Assembly: GCA_934087065.1 (NCBI GenBank) | Contig: CAKOIS010000007.1 | Location: forward strand, 1 to 42,989 | Direction: 5' to 3' | DNA: 42,989 bases | From: an uncultured Bacilli bacterium | GTDB taxonomy: Bacteria; Bacillota_I; Bacilli_A; RF39; UBA660 | Shown here: positions 1 to 8,466 of the stretch, one piece after another | How the letters are laid out: the number at the start of each line of letters is the position of its first letter | Numbering within the stretch: the first letter of the stretch is position 1 | Notes under the pieces: model-generated | What the model saw: the letters and a program-made list of their open reading frames with translations, nothing else | Database searches by the model: none | Told to the model about the DNA's origin: nothing | Program-made: the position numbers and the translations under genes

Positions 1-266
1 GGACCGCATTTTTGAATTAACTCATAAAATGCACGCATTTTTCTTAATTCTTCCGTCTTATAACCTTTACCAAATTCCTTAGTTAAATTATTTGCATACT
101 TCTTTACTATACCTTCGCCGTAGTGTTTACCTGCTTCTGCTAGTTCTTTGCCAATGTTGTAATTTGTTTCAAGTCTACTTTTATTAGCACTGTAATCTCT
201 TACTATAGTCTTCGCTTGTTCACTTATTATATAGCTCCTTATGTTCTCTAAATAATTCTCTTCCAT
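1..266 (-). CDS. DUF1016/YhcG-like nuclease, N-terminal part (cut by window edge)
   Basis: Too short for a complete gene: an open frame starts with ATG at 264-266, behind a purine-rich AGGGATGG site, and runs off the left edge, giving 88 codons. The translation begins MEENYLENIRSYIISEQ and contains NYNIGKELAEAGKHYGEG followed by LTKEFGKGYKTEELRKMRAF. That pattern (an 'IG..i.e...yG..iv...s.dL..eFg.G....L..Mr.FY' layout) is the N-terminal helical domain of DUF1016/YhcG proteins. Full-length members end in a PD-(D/E)XK nuclease domain, which would lie outside this window. These proteins are often found in accessory regions, near restriction systems or mobile elements. Family placement is from memory of the motif layout; whether the gene is intact cannot be seen. 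Confidence 0.7.
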   Translation of the reverse strand, partial: MEENYLENIRSYIISEQAKTIVRDYSANKSRLETNYNIGKELAEAGKHYGEGIVKKYANNLTKEFGKGYKTEELRKMRAFYELIQKCG

Positions 267-699
267 TATTAACCATCCCTTCATTATAGAATTGCACCGG
301 TTTTAAATCTAGTGACAAAAATATTTTGTTTTAATATTCACGTATGTTTTCAAAATTAGTTTTCTCATATTTTAAATATGAAATATAAACTTAGATAAAT
401 TCTTAATAAGAAATCTACTAGTTATCTTAAATAATAATTTCATAATTTACTCTCCTTTCTAGGAAAGGCTTTTTAACTCTCCTAATATATTTATTCGACA
501 AAAATCGTTAAAAGTCTTTTTTTATTTTAACTTTACAGGAAATTTTACATAAATTTTTACATAAAAACGTAAAGTTTGTTAGTGTTTTTATCATTGTCAC
601 TTAATTGTCACTTTAGATGTGATAAAATGGCATAAATTTAGTTGATAAGTAAATTGATTTTTGCTATAATATTGATGTTTAAAAAAGGAAGTAAGAAGT
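267..699. other. Intergenic region between divergent DUF1016-like and Dlt-like genes
   Basis: This stretch is very AT-rich and holds no open frame with a convincing ribosome binding site on either strand. In particular there is no DltX-like microprotein ahead of the ligase gene. It contains the Dlt operon promoter at its right end. Two copies of TTGTCACTT-like sequence lie close together around 593-614, about 30 bp upstream of the -35 box. They could be a regulator site, but that is only a guess from position. Confidence 0.5.
642..691 (+). promoter_or_regulatory. Promoter and ribosome binding site of the Dlt-like operon
   Basis: TTGATA at 642-647 and a perfect TATAAT at 665-670 are separated by 17 bp. 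AAGGAAG at 685-691 sits 8 bp before the ATG at 700. This is the only strong promoter seen ahead of the five tightly packed genes, so they are likely one transcript. Confidence 0.8.
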
Positions 700-2196
700 A
701 TGAAACAGGTATTAGAATATTTAGAAAAAAATGATGAAAATAAAACTGCAGTTATATGTGAAAATGAGTCTATTACATATGGAGAGTTAATTAATAAATC
801 AAAAATAGTTGGTTCTAAGCTTTTAGATAAAGTTAAAATTAATGAACCAGTAATTGTATTTATGGATAAAGGTATAACTACGTTAGAAGTATTTTTTGGT
901 ATTTTATATAGTGGTGGATGTTATAGTTTAGTAAATCCAGACTTTCCTCAAAATAGAATTAAGTCTATTTTAAATACTCTAGAAGCAAAGTGTGTTATTA
1001 CAAATATAGAAAACTATGAAAAAGCTAAAGAAGTTTTTAGTGAAATAAATATAATTAAGTGTGAAGATTTAGTTAATGGTAGTATTTTAGAAAGTGAATT
1101 AGAAAACATTAGAAGATCTAAACTAGATATAGACCCAGTATATATTAATTTTACAAGTGGTAGTACTGGAGTACCAAAAGGTGTTGTTGTAAGTAATAGA
1201 AGTATAATTGATTTTATTGATGTGTTTACTAACCTTTTTGATATTAAAAAAAGTGACATAATTGCAAATCAAGCACCATTTGATTTTGATGTTTCAGTAA
1301 AAGACATCTATAGCGCACTTTGTAAAGGCTCTACTTTGTTAATAGTACCAAAGAAGTTATTTAGTAGTCCTGCTAATTTACTCGATTACTTAGTTATAAA
1401 CAACGCTACAACACTTATATGGGCAGTCAGTGCATTATGTTTAATTACTACATTTCACGGCCTAGACTACAAAGTTCCAACAACTGTTAATAAAATAATC
1501 TATAGTGGTGAAGTAATGCCTCTTAAACACTTGAAAATATGGATGGAAAAATTACCAAAAGTAAGAGTAATTAATGTATATGGTCCAACTGAAATAACTT
1601 GTAATTGTACTTATCATGAAGTTGACAGAAGTAGAACTTATGTAGAAAATATTCCTATTGGTAAAAGTTTTCCTAATGAAAAAGTTTTCTTACTTGACGA
1701 AGAAAATAAACTTGTTAGTGCGCCTAATATTCCTGGGGAAATATGTGTAAGTGGAACTTGTCTTAGTTTAGGATACTATAATAATAAAGAAGTGACTGAT
1801 AAAGCATTTATGCAAAACCCACTAAACAATAAATACATTGAGCCTATTTATAAAACTGGAGATTTAGGAATGTATGATGAAAATATGGATTTAGTTTTTA
1901 AAGGAAGAAAAGACTTTCAAATTAAGTATATGGGTCACAGAATAGAGCTTGAAGAAATAGACAGTGAAGTACTTAAGTTAGATGGTGTTAAAAGATGTCT
2001 TACATTATTTGATGAAAAGAAAAGTAAACTTTGGTGTTTCTATGTAGGAGATGTGACTAAAGAGGATATTATATCTTTCTTAAAAGCAAATGTTCCAGAA
2101 TATATGATACCTACTAAATATGTTAAGTTAGAAGAGTTTACTCTTACTAAGAATGGTAAAATAGATAGAAATGTATTAAAGGAGATGATTAAATGA
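700..2196 (+). CDS. DltA-like amino-acid adenylating ligase (AMP-binding enzyme)
   Basis: This is a 498-residue ANL-superfamily adenylation enzyme, the usual length of D-alanine:carrier-protein ligase (DltA). It activates an amino acid with ATP and loads it on the phosphopantetheine arm of the carrier encoded two genes downstream. Visible motifs in order: P-loop TSGSTGVPKG (152-161), FDFD with Asp197, YGPTE (294-298), TGD (386-388), and NGKIDR with the catalytic Lys487. The residue before the conserved Gly-Glu is Ser269 (YSGEVMP), where canonical DltA has Cys. The stretch WAVSALC (241-247) also differs from the usual WVSTPSF. I therefore place it in the DltA branch but do not assume D-alanine as substrate. 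The gene ends in an ATGA overlap with the next gene, implying translational coupling. Confidence 0.85.
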   Translation: MKQVLEYLEKNDENKTAVICENESITYGELINKSKIVGSKLLDKVKINEPVIVFMDKGITTLEVFFGILYSGGCYSLVNPDFPQNRIKSILNTLEAKCVITNIENYEKAKEVFSEINIIKCEDLVNGSILESELENIRRSKLDIDPVYINFTSGSTGVPKGVVVSNRSIIDFIDVFTNLFDIKKSDIIANQAPFDFDVSVKDIYSALCKGSTLLIVPKKLFSSPANLLDYLVINNATTLIWAVSALCLITTFHGLDYKVPTTVNKIIYSGEVMPLKHLKIWMEKLPKVRVINVYGPTEITCNCTYHEVDRSRTYVENIPIGKSFPNEKVFLLDEENKLVSAPNIPGEICVSGTCLSLGYYNNKEVTDKAFMQNPLNNKYIEPIYKTGDLGMYDENMDLVFKGRKDFQIKYMGHRIELEEIDSEVLKLDGVKRCLTLFDEKKSKLWCFYVGDVTKEDIISFLKANVPEYMIPTKYVKLEEFTLTKNGKIDRNVLKEMIK

Positions 2197-3353
2197 ACTA
2201 TGAAAATATTTTAAATAAGTACTCTACTCCACTTTTTATCTATGACTGTAATAAGTTAGAGAAACGAGTTAGTTATTTAAAAAATATGTTAAATACTGAT
2301 TTATGTTATGCAATTAAAGCTAATTCGTTTGTGATAAAAGAAATTGAACCATTAGTATCAAGAATTGAAATATGTTCTTATGGAGAATATATGATATGTA
2401 AAGATAATGGTGTTAAAAATGATAAGATGGTTTTAAGTGGTGTTAATAAAAACTATGATGAGTTTGAAAGCATTATAAAAAAAGAAAATGGTATATTAAG
2501 ATACACTATTGAAAGTATAAGTCAGTTTAATATGTTAAAGGAGTTATCTAGTAAATATAAAAAGAAAATTAACATACTACCTAGAATTACTAGTGGTAAC
2601 CAGTTTGGAATCACAAAAGAAGAACTATATTATATAATAGAGAACTTAACAGAATTTATGACTTTAACAGGTATAGAATTCTTTAGTGGAACACAAAAAC
2701 ATAGCATTAAGAGAATTATTAAAGAATTTACTCTAGTTAACGAAATATTTGATTATATAGAAAACACTTATAAACTAACTGATTTAGAACTAGAGTATGG
2801 TCCAGGGTTACCTGTTTATTATTTTGAAGAAGAGAGTTTTAATGAAGAAGAGTTTTTAAGTGAAATTAGAAATAATATTCATACTTTCTTTAAGGATAGA
2901 AAAGTTATTCTTGAGATTGGAAGAAGTTTAGTAGCAAATTGTGGAGAATATATTACTAAAGTTGTTGATTTAAAAGAGAATAAGACTGGAAAATATGCTA
3001 TTATTGATGGTGGAATTAATCATTTAGTATATTACGGTGGTACTATGGGAATGATGAGACCAAAGTTTGAAATATTAAACAAAAGTAATACTAAAGAAAA
3101 CATATACAATATATTTGGTTCTTTGTGCACTATTAACGATATAATTGTTAAGAATGCAAGCTTGCCTGAGTTAGAAATAAATGATACATTTGTGTTTAAG
3201 AATACTGGAGCTTATTCAGTAACTGAAGGAATTAACCTATTTTTAAGTAGAGATATGCCAAAAGTGTTACTGTTAAAAGATAAAAATGTGTTATTAGTTA
3301 GGGACAGCATTAACACATATAAGCTAAATAGTCCTAATTATGGAGGTAAATAA
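2193..3353 (+). CDS. Fold-type III PLP-dependent decarboxylase (DAP/ornithine decarboxylase-like)
   Basis: This 386-residue protein has the alanine-racemase-type barrel and C-terminal beta domain layout of group IV decarboxylases. Lys42 in YAIKAN is the expected PLP Schiff-base lysine, EIGR at 241-244 corresponds to the EPGR phosphate-binding motif, Cys312 in GSLCTIND matches the catalytic cysteine, and GAYS (339-342) is the conserved C-terminal motif. The usual HxGSQ motif reads FSGTQ (164-168), so it is not ordinary LysA. It overlaps the ligase by 4 bp and lies 1 bp before the carrier gene start, so it belongs to the Dlt-like pathway by position. BtrK of butirosin synthesis, a relative of this family, decarboxylates an amino acid while it is bound to a carrier protein, and a similar role is plausible here. 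A racemase role is the alternative. The substrate is unknown. Confidence 0.85.
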   Translation: MNYENILNKYSTPLFIYDCNKLEKRVSYLKNMLNTDLCYAIKANSFVIKEIEPLVSRIEICSYGEYMICKDNGVKNDKMVLSGVNKNYDEFESIIKKENGILRYTIESISQFNMLKELSSKYKKKINILPRITSGNQFGITKEELYYIIENLTEFMTLTGIEFFSGTQKHSIKRIIKEFTLVNEIFDYIENTYKLTDLELEYGPGLPVYYFEEESFNEEEFLSEIRNNIHTFFKDRKVILEIGRSLVANCGEYITKVVDLKENKTGKYAIIDGGINHLVYYGGTMGMMRPKFEILNKSNTKENIYNIFGSLCTINDIIVKNASLPELEINDTFVFKNTGAYSVTEGINLFLSRDMPKVLLLKDKNVLLVRDSINTYKLNSPNYGGK

Positions 3354-3354
3354 A

Positions 3355-3585
3355 ATGGAAAAATTATTAGAAATATTAGAGGAAATCAAGCCTGGTGTAG
3401 ACTATGAAAATATTGATACTTTAATTAATGACCACTACTTAGATTCACTTTCTATACTTTCTTTGATAAGTGAGTTGGAAGATGAATTTGATATTGTTAT
3501 ACCAACAGTTGAAATAATACCAGATAACTTCAATTCAGTTAAAAGTATGATGGCTCTAATTAACAGATTAAAAGAGGAAGATTAA
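3355..3585 (+). CDS. DltC-like acyl carrier protein
   Basis: This is a 76-residue acidic carrier protein. The phosphopantetheine attachment serine is Ser31 in LDSLSIL. I chose the ATG at 3355 rather than the in-frame ATG at 3340, because the latter is part of the ribosome binding site: GGAGG at 3342-3346 lies 8 bp before 3355. The gene starts 1 bp after the decarboxylase stop and ends 2 bp before the MBOAT gene, so all three are translated from one message. It should be activated by the AcpS encoded at 6082-6429 and loaded by the ligase at 700-2196. DltC itself is of similar size; whether this carrier holds D-alanine or a decarboxylated product is open. Confidence 0.88.
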   Translation: MEKLLEILEEIKPGVDYENIDTLINDHYLDSLSILSLISELEDEFDIVIPTVEIIPDNFNSVKSMMALINRLKEED

Positions 3586-3587
3586 TT

Positions 3588-5153
3588 ATGCAATATAGTG
3601 AGTTATCTTACTTTCTTTTTTTACCTTTAGTGATGTTAGTTTATACTCTAACACCTAAGAAGTTTAGATATGTTACTTTGTTAATAGCAAGTTTATTCTT
3701 CTTTTATACATTAAGTGGAAAGTTATTAATTTATGTAGTATATAGTACTCTTATAATGTACTTTGCTTCTTTATTAATTGACCACTTTAATGAGTTAGAA
3801 GATAATATAAATGAAGAAATGCCTAAAGAAGAAAAGAAAGTTTTAAAATTAAAATATAACAAATATAAAAAAATAACTTTAGTAATTAGTATACTCTTAC
3901 TTTTGTCTACACTACTACTAACTAAATATTTAAACTTCTTTATTATAGTAATAAATGATGTATTTAAAAGTAGTTTATCCTTAACACGTATTCTAGCGCC
4001 TATTGGAATTAGTTTTTATACTTTTGAAGTATTGTCTTATTTAATAGATATATATCATAAAAAATATAAAGCTAATAGAAATATTTTGAAATGCTGTTTA
4101 TATATAGTATTCTTCCCTACTTTGATGGAAGGACCAATTACAAGGTATGAACAGATCAAGGATAGTTTGTTTAGTGGAGAAAAAATTAATTATACTAATA
4201 TGTGTTTTGCTCTTCAAAGAATAGTATATGGTCTTGGTAAAAAGCTTATTATTGCAGACAGATTAAATCATGTTGTAAAAATAATATTTAATAATTATAG
4301 TCACTGTAATGGTGGAGTCATTTTAATGGGTGGAATACTTTATACCATTCAGTTATATATGGACTTTTCAGGAATTATGGACATTGTAATTGGTAGTGGG
4401 CAGATATTTAATGTTAAATTACCTGAAAACTTTAAACAGCCATTCTTTTCTAGAAACATCAGTGATTTTTGGTCTAGGTGGCATATCACTCTTGGAACAT
4501 TTTTTAAAGACTATATCTTCTACCCTATTTCATTATCTAGAATTTCTAGAAATATTACTAAAACCCTAAGAAAGAAACTTGGTAGTCATTTTGGACCTTT
4601 AGTAAGCGGTTCAATTGCATTATTAGCAGTTTGGCTAAGTAATGGTTTATGGCATGGAGCAGGATACCAATACATCTTATTTGGAATGTATCACTTTATA
4701 CTAATCTTGCTTGGTAATATATGTATGCCATTAATTAATAAATTTTATGATAAGACAAAAATAAATAAAGAAAGTGTTTTTGTTAAGTGTTTTAGCATTT
4801 TAAGAACTACTACATTAGTAATATTTGGAGAAATCATATTTAGATCAAACTCTGTAAAAGATGCATTATCTATGATTAAAAAAATATTTACTAACTTTAG
4901 TTTTGATATAGTTAAACCTTTAAATAAGATAGGACTAGACATATACGATATGATTATTATTTTAGTTACTCTTATTGTTATAGTTGTTATAAGCATTTTA
5001 AAAGAAAAGAACATTAACGTTAGAGAAATTATTAGTAAAAAGCCTATCTATATTAGATGGATAATCTATTATACTCTTATATTATATGTTTTAATCTTTG
5101 GTGCTTATTTGGGTCCATATGTTCCGGTTGACCCGATGTATGCTAATTTTTAG
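3588..5153 (+). CDS. MBOAT-family membrane O-acyltransferase (DltB/AlgI-like)
   Basis: This 521-residue polytopic membrane protein begins with hydrophobic segments from about residue 8 and carries the MBOAT signature. RNISDFWSRWHITLGTFFKD (289-308) precedes the catalytic-region WHGAGYQ with His356, and His369 lies in the following FGMYHF helix. In the Dlt pathway this protein moves the carrier-bound group across or into the membrane for transfer to the cell-surface polymer. The length is that of AlgI/PatA-type O-acetyltransferases rather than DltB (roughly 400 residues), and the motif wording is also closer to AlgI. Because the neighbours are a ligase and a carrier protein, an aminoacyl or aminoalkyl donor remains likelier than acetyl. 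The gene follows the carrier by 2 bp and precedes the SGNH gene by 12 bp. Confidence 0.85.
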   Translation: MQYSELSYFLFLPLVMLVYTLTPKKFRYVTLLIASLFFFYTLSGKLLIYVVYSTLIMYFASLLIDHFNELEDNINEEMPKEEKKVLKLKYNKYKKITLVISILLLLSTLLLTKYLNFFIIVINDVFKSSLSLTRILAPIGISFYTFEVLSYLIDIYHKKYKANRNILKCCLYIVFFPTLMEGPITRYEQIKDSLFSGEKINYTNMCFALQRIVYGLGKKLIIADRLNHVVKIIFNNYSHCNGGVILMGGILYTIQLYMDFSGIMDIVIGSGQIFNVKLPENFKQPFFSRNISDFWSRWHITLGTFFKDYIFYPISLSRISRNITKTLRKKLGSHFGPLVSGSIALLAVWLSNGLWHGAGYQYILFGMYHFILILLGNICMPLINKFYDKTKINKESVFVKCFSILRTTTLVIFGEIIFRSNSVKDALSMIKKIFTNFSFDIVKPLNKIGLDIYDMIIILVTLIVIVVISILKEKNINVREIISKKPIYIRWIIYYTLILYVLIFGAYLGPYVPVDPMYANF

Positions 5154-5165
5154 GAGGTAAATGTT

Positions 5166-6089
5166 ATGAAAAATATATTAAAATCTACATTATTTTTAAG
5201 TATACTTTTAGTAATCATTATATATATGGGGAAAATCTTTACTCCTAAAGATAATACTCCTGAAAGTGGAATGAACGAAGTAAGAGCTAATGGAATCCTT
5301 GGAGAAAAAGATGATATTGATGTTATTATAATTGGTGACTCTTTAACATATAGTTCTTTTATACCAATTGAGATGTATAAAGAATACGGGTTTACTTCAT
5401 ATGTAATGGGTACTCATGCACAAAGAAGTCATGATACTTATAAACTACTTAAGAATGCTCTTAATTATCAAAAGCCTAAAGTTGTAGTACTTGAAACTAA
5501 TCTTTTATTTAGGAAATACAGTTTTAATAGAGATATGCTTAGTAAACTTGAGACACTACTACCTTTCTTTGATTATCATAATAGATGGAAAAACTTAAGT
5601 TTTAAAGATTTTACTAGTGAAATTAATTATACTTATACTGATCCGACTAAAGGATATATGTTAAAGAAAAGTGTTAAAAGTGGTAAATCTTATGATTATA
5701 TGAAAAAGGATAATAAAGTTACAAATATAATTAAAGGAAACTATATTTATTTAGAAAAAATAAAAGAGTTATGCAGTGAAAATAATATTAAGTTAGTGTT
5801 AGTAAGTGCGTCAAGTGAAAAGAATTATAACTTTAGTAAGCATCAGAGTATAGAAAAGTATGCATCTAAGAATAAAATAGACTATATTGATTTGAATTTA
5901 GAAGATATTAAAATTGACTGGGAAAAAGATACTACTGATAAAGGGGATCATTTGAATTATTTGGGAGCTTTAAAAGAAAGTAAGTATTTAGGAAATATTT
6001 TAAAAAATAAGTATAATCTTATAGATAAAAGAGGTACACTAGAAAGTTGGGATAAACTAGAAATGGTGTACAATAAAAAAGCTAGATAG
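5166..6089 (+). CDS. Membrane-anchored SGNH/GDSL-like protein in the DltD position
   Basis: This 307-residue protein has one N-terminal hydrophobic segment (about 5-24), so the rest is probably extracytoplasmic. An SGNH-type nucleophile motif IIIGDSLTYSS has Ser59, and DKGDHLNYLGA (258-268) supplies the Asp/His end of the triad with His262. DltD and AlgX/AlgJ-type proteins have the same fold and partner MBOAT proteins in polymer O-acylation, which fits the gene order here. It is shorter than typical DltD (roughly 400 residues) and the motif reads GDS rather than DltD's GSS. AGGAGG at 5153-5158 serves as the ribosome binding site. The last 8 bp overlap the convergent acpS gene. Confidence 0.75.
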   Translation: MKNILKSTLFLSILLVIIIYMGKIFTPKDNTPESGMNEVRANGILGEKDDIDVIIIGDSLTYSSFIPIEMYKEYGFTSYVMGTHAQRSHDTYKLLKNALNYQKPKVVVLETNLLFRKYSFNRDMLSKLETLLPFFDYHNRWKNLSFKDFTSEINYTYTDPTKGYMLKKSVKSGKSYDYMKKDNKVTNIIKGNYIYLEKIKELCSENNIKLVLVSASSEKNYNFSKHQSIEKYASKNKIDYIDLNLEDIKIDWEKDTTDKGDHLNYLGALKESKYLGNILKNKYNLIDKRGTLESWDKLEMVYNKKAR

Positions 6090-6429
6090 TATAACATACT
6101 ACACTAGCTACAGCATAAACTTCATCATGCGTAATTGAAAGGCTAAATTTTAGTCTTTCTTTTTTTATGTATACACTTAGTTTTCCATAGAAATTAAAGT
6201 AAGGCATGCCATTATTATGTAACACTTCAATATCAAGCATACTATATACGCTTAAATTTACTCCTAAACTTTTTAAAAGAGCTTCTTTAGCAGCAAATAT
6301 ACCTGCTTTTGTTTCTATACTTTTATGATTAACAAAATACTCTAATTCATTACTTGTAAACACACTACTTAGTTTCTTAATCTTGTTCAAATCTTCAACT
6401 TTTACAATATCTATTCCGTTAGTTATCAT
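6082..6429 (-). CDS. acpS: Holo-[acyl-carrier-protein] synthase
   Basis: AcpS transfers 4'-phosphopantetheine from coenzyme A to the serine of carrier proteins. This 116-residue protein has the family's two motifs: GIDIVKVED with the Mg-binding Asp7, and FAAKEALLKSLG with Lys48-Glu49. I chose the ATG at 6429 because AGGAAC lies just upstream; the frame could open four codons earlier at a TTG, but that TTG would overlap the ribosome binding site. The start lies inside the end of ltaS (11-bp overlap), so the two are co-translated. The 3' end overlaps the convergent SGNH gene by 8 bp. The position beside a carrier-protein operon suggests it supplies holo-carrier to that pathway as well as to fatty acid synthesis. 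Confidence 0.92.
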   Translation of the reverse strand: MITNGIDIVKVEDLNKIKKLSSVFTSNELEYFVNHKSIETKAGIFAAKEALLKSLGVNLSVYSMLDIEVLHNNGMPYFNFYGKLSVYIKKERLKFSLSITHDEVYAVASVVCYTI

Positions 6430-8401
6430 TTTGTTCCTCAAGAGTACTTTCTTTTTGCGCTACTTTTTTAAAGTAGTCTGTTTTTAATGTTAAATCATTC
6501 TTCTTTATTAACTCACTTATGTAGTGATTCATGTTTTCTAACTCAGTTATATTTATCCATTTACCGTTAGTTACTTCTCCACCTTCAACGTAAACTTTAC
6601 CATTATACCAAGAGTAATCACTAAAGAAAACGTATCCGTTATAGTTTTTAGATAGAGCATTTGTACCTATGTAATTATTAGAATTATAGTCTATTCCATA
6701 CAAATTAAGTATTGTTGGAAGTATATTTAACTGACTTGTTACATCAGTAACTGTTTTTTTAGTTTTACCATCATATATAAAGAATGGTGTGTGATTTATT
6801 AAGTTATTTGATGTTTCCTTGTATTTATCTAATATAGTTTGGTCACTTAATGTGTATAAGTAGTGGTCGGTGAATACAACTATCGCTGTGTTAGACATAA
6901 GATTTTTTTCTTCAAGTTTGTTTAGAAGAAGTTCTACCATGTAGTCTGTTTCTTTAGCTTGTCTTAAAGCACATTCTTCTTCTGTAAGTGTAGGTAATTT
7001 ATAGTCTTTTGGAAGTTTGTCAACATTTAAGCTTTCTAAAGCATCCATCTCTACTAATCTTTTACAAACGCCTTTTTCAGTACTAAAAGGTAAGTGACTA
7101 CTGTAAGTTATGATATAGTCTACAAATTTTTCTTCACTAAACATTCTATTACTAAAGTCTTCATTTAAAATTAATTCTCTATCTAACTCATATTCTTTAT
7201 TTTTATACTCATACATATCAACTAGACCATAATAGTTATCATATCCCCAGTTTTTGTAGTTTACTCCCCTACTATAGAACTCGCTTGTATTCATGTGAAA
7301 TGCATTAACCGAATAACCTAAGTTTTTAAATAGTTTTGATAAAGTATAAGGAAATGTGTTTTTACTAAATGAATAAGCGTTTTGAGTATAACTTAGTGGT
7401 GTTATAAAGCCTGTATTAACAGCAAATTCACTATTGAAAGTACTTCCTCCACCATTATAGTATGAGTAATGATTTTTAAAGTTTATACCACTATTCATTA
7501 ATTTATACAATGTTGGGGTGTTTTCTTTGGTTAGCATCCATGAATCTACACCTTCTAGTTGAAGTATTATTAAGTTTTTGTTTTTTAATAGACCAGTGTA
7601 TCTGTCTGTTGTTTTTTCATCTTCCATATTGTAAATGCCATCTAAAAATGATATTTCTTCTTCACTAGTTGTTTTCTTAGGTTTTAAGAATGTTACATAA
7701 AAATTTCTTACATTGTATTCATAAAATCCACTTATTCTCATGCTTTTGTTATTATCGTTAAAGCTTATGTAAATGTTTCTAGGATTACGCCAGGTTGACC
7801 AAGTAAGTTCTTTGTCTGCTGTTCCGTACACTAGTGGTGTAAGAGTGTGTCCTACTAAGAAGATTACTAAAATTACTGATAGTTTTTTATATCTATTTTT
7901 TTCTACTTTTGGATAGAATTTGAATAAGTATATAGTTAAAGCTAGTATTAAAAGCATAAGTATGTAAACCCATATGTTACAGTTAATAATCGCATCCATG
8001 AAGTAACCTGAACCTTCTGTAGCAAGTAATACTAGAGAAAAATCAAAGAATGTATCTGTCATACTATAGTAGACATTGTTTACTGTAAACAAGGCAAAAC
8101 TAAGGATAAAAAATACTATGTATATAGATTTACCTATTTTTCCTTTAAATGAGGTACTAAGTCCAATTATTAGGGTTATCCATAATAAAGTAAATAAATT
8201 TGGAGCTAATCTATATATGCCATAAAAGTTTATTTTATATCCTAGTATTCTAGTAAACAAGTCCATCAATATAAATGGAATACTTATTAATATTATACCT
8301 TTATTCTTTATAAAAAAGGCAATTATCTTTTTAAATATGTTATCTTTTTCTTTATTTTTTTCTTTAATATTTTTCTTTTTTTCTTTCACATCTTTTTTCA
8401 T
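6419..8401 (-). CDS. ltaS: Lipoteichoic acid synthase-like phosphoglycerol transferase
   Basis: LtaS-family enzymes build the polyglycerolphosphate chain of lipoteichoic acid on the outer face of the membrane, using phosphatidylglycerol. This 660-residue protein has a Lys-rich cytoplasmic N-terminus, about five membrane segments within residues 30-190, and an extracellular sulfatase-fold domain. Catalytic residues are recognisable: Glu283 in LQLEGVD, the nucleophile Thr321 in GGGSTFNSEF, and Asp512-His513 in FTDHYLY. I start at the ATG at 8401 because GTGAT lies just upstream; a GTG three codons earlier is less likely. The gene is followed by overlapping acpS. Its product is a plausible polymer acceptor for the group attached by the neighbouring Dlt-like operon, though that link is inferred from proximity only. 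Confidence 0.88.
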   Translation of the reverse strand: MKKDVKEKKKNIKEKNKEKDNIFKKIIAFFIKNKGIILISIPFILMDLFTRILGYKINFYGIYRLAPNLFTLLWITLIIGLSTSFKGKIGKSIYIVFFILSFALFTVNNVYYSMTDTFFDFSLVLLATEGSGYFMDAIINCNIWVYILMLLILALTIYLFKFYPKVEKNRYKKLSVILVIFLVGHTLTPLVYGTADKELTWSTWRNPRNIYISFNDNNKSMRISGFYEYNVRNFYVTFLKPKKTTSEEEISFLDGIYNMEDEKTTDRYTGLLKNKNLIILQLEGVDSWMLTKENTPTLYKLMNSGINFKNHYSYYNGGGSTFNSEFAVNTGFITPLSYTQNAYSFSKNTFPYTLSKLFKNLGYSVNAFHMNTSEFYSRGVNYKNWGYDNYYGLVDMYEYKNKEYELDRELILNEDFSNRMFSEEKFVDYIITYSSHLPFSTEKGVCKRLVEMDALESLNVDKLPKDYKLPTLTEEECALRQAKETDYMVELLLNKLEEKNLMSNTAIVVFTDHYLYTLSDQTILDKYKETSNNLINHTPFFIYDGKTKKTVTDVTSQLNILPTILNLYGIDYNSNNYIGTNALSKNYNGYVFFSDYSWYNGKVYVEGGEVTNGKWINITELENMNHYISELIKKNDLTLKTDYFKKVAQKESTLEEQNDN

Positions 8402-8466
8402 TTTAATCACGTATATATTGTACCAAATATCTTACTGTTTGTCTAGATGTTAGCTAGATATATCTA

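Noticed and set aside
2193..3353. Diaminopimelate decarboxylase (lysA) as the identity of the decarboxylase
   Set aside because: The fold and PLP motifs fit, but the HxGSQ motif is altered, no lysine pathway gene is near, and the gene is translationally coupled to a ligase and carrier protein.
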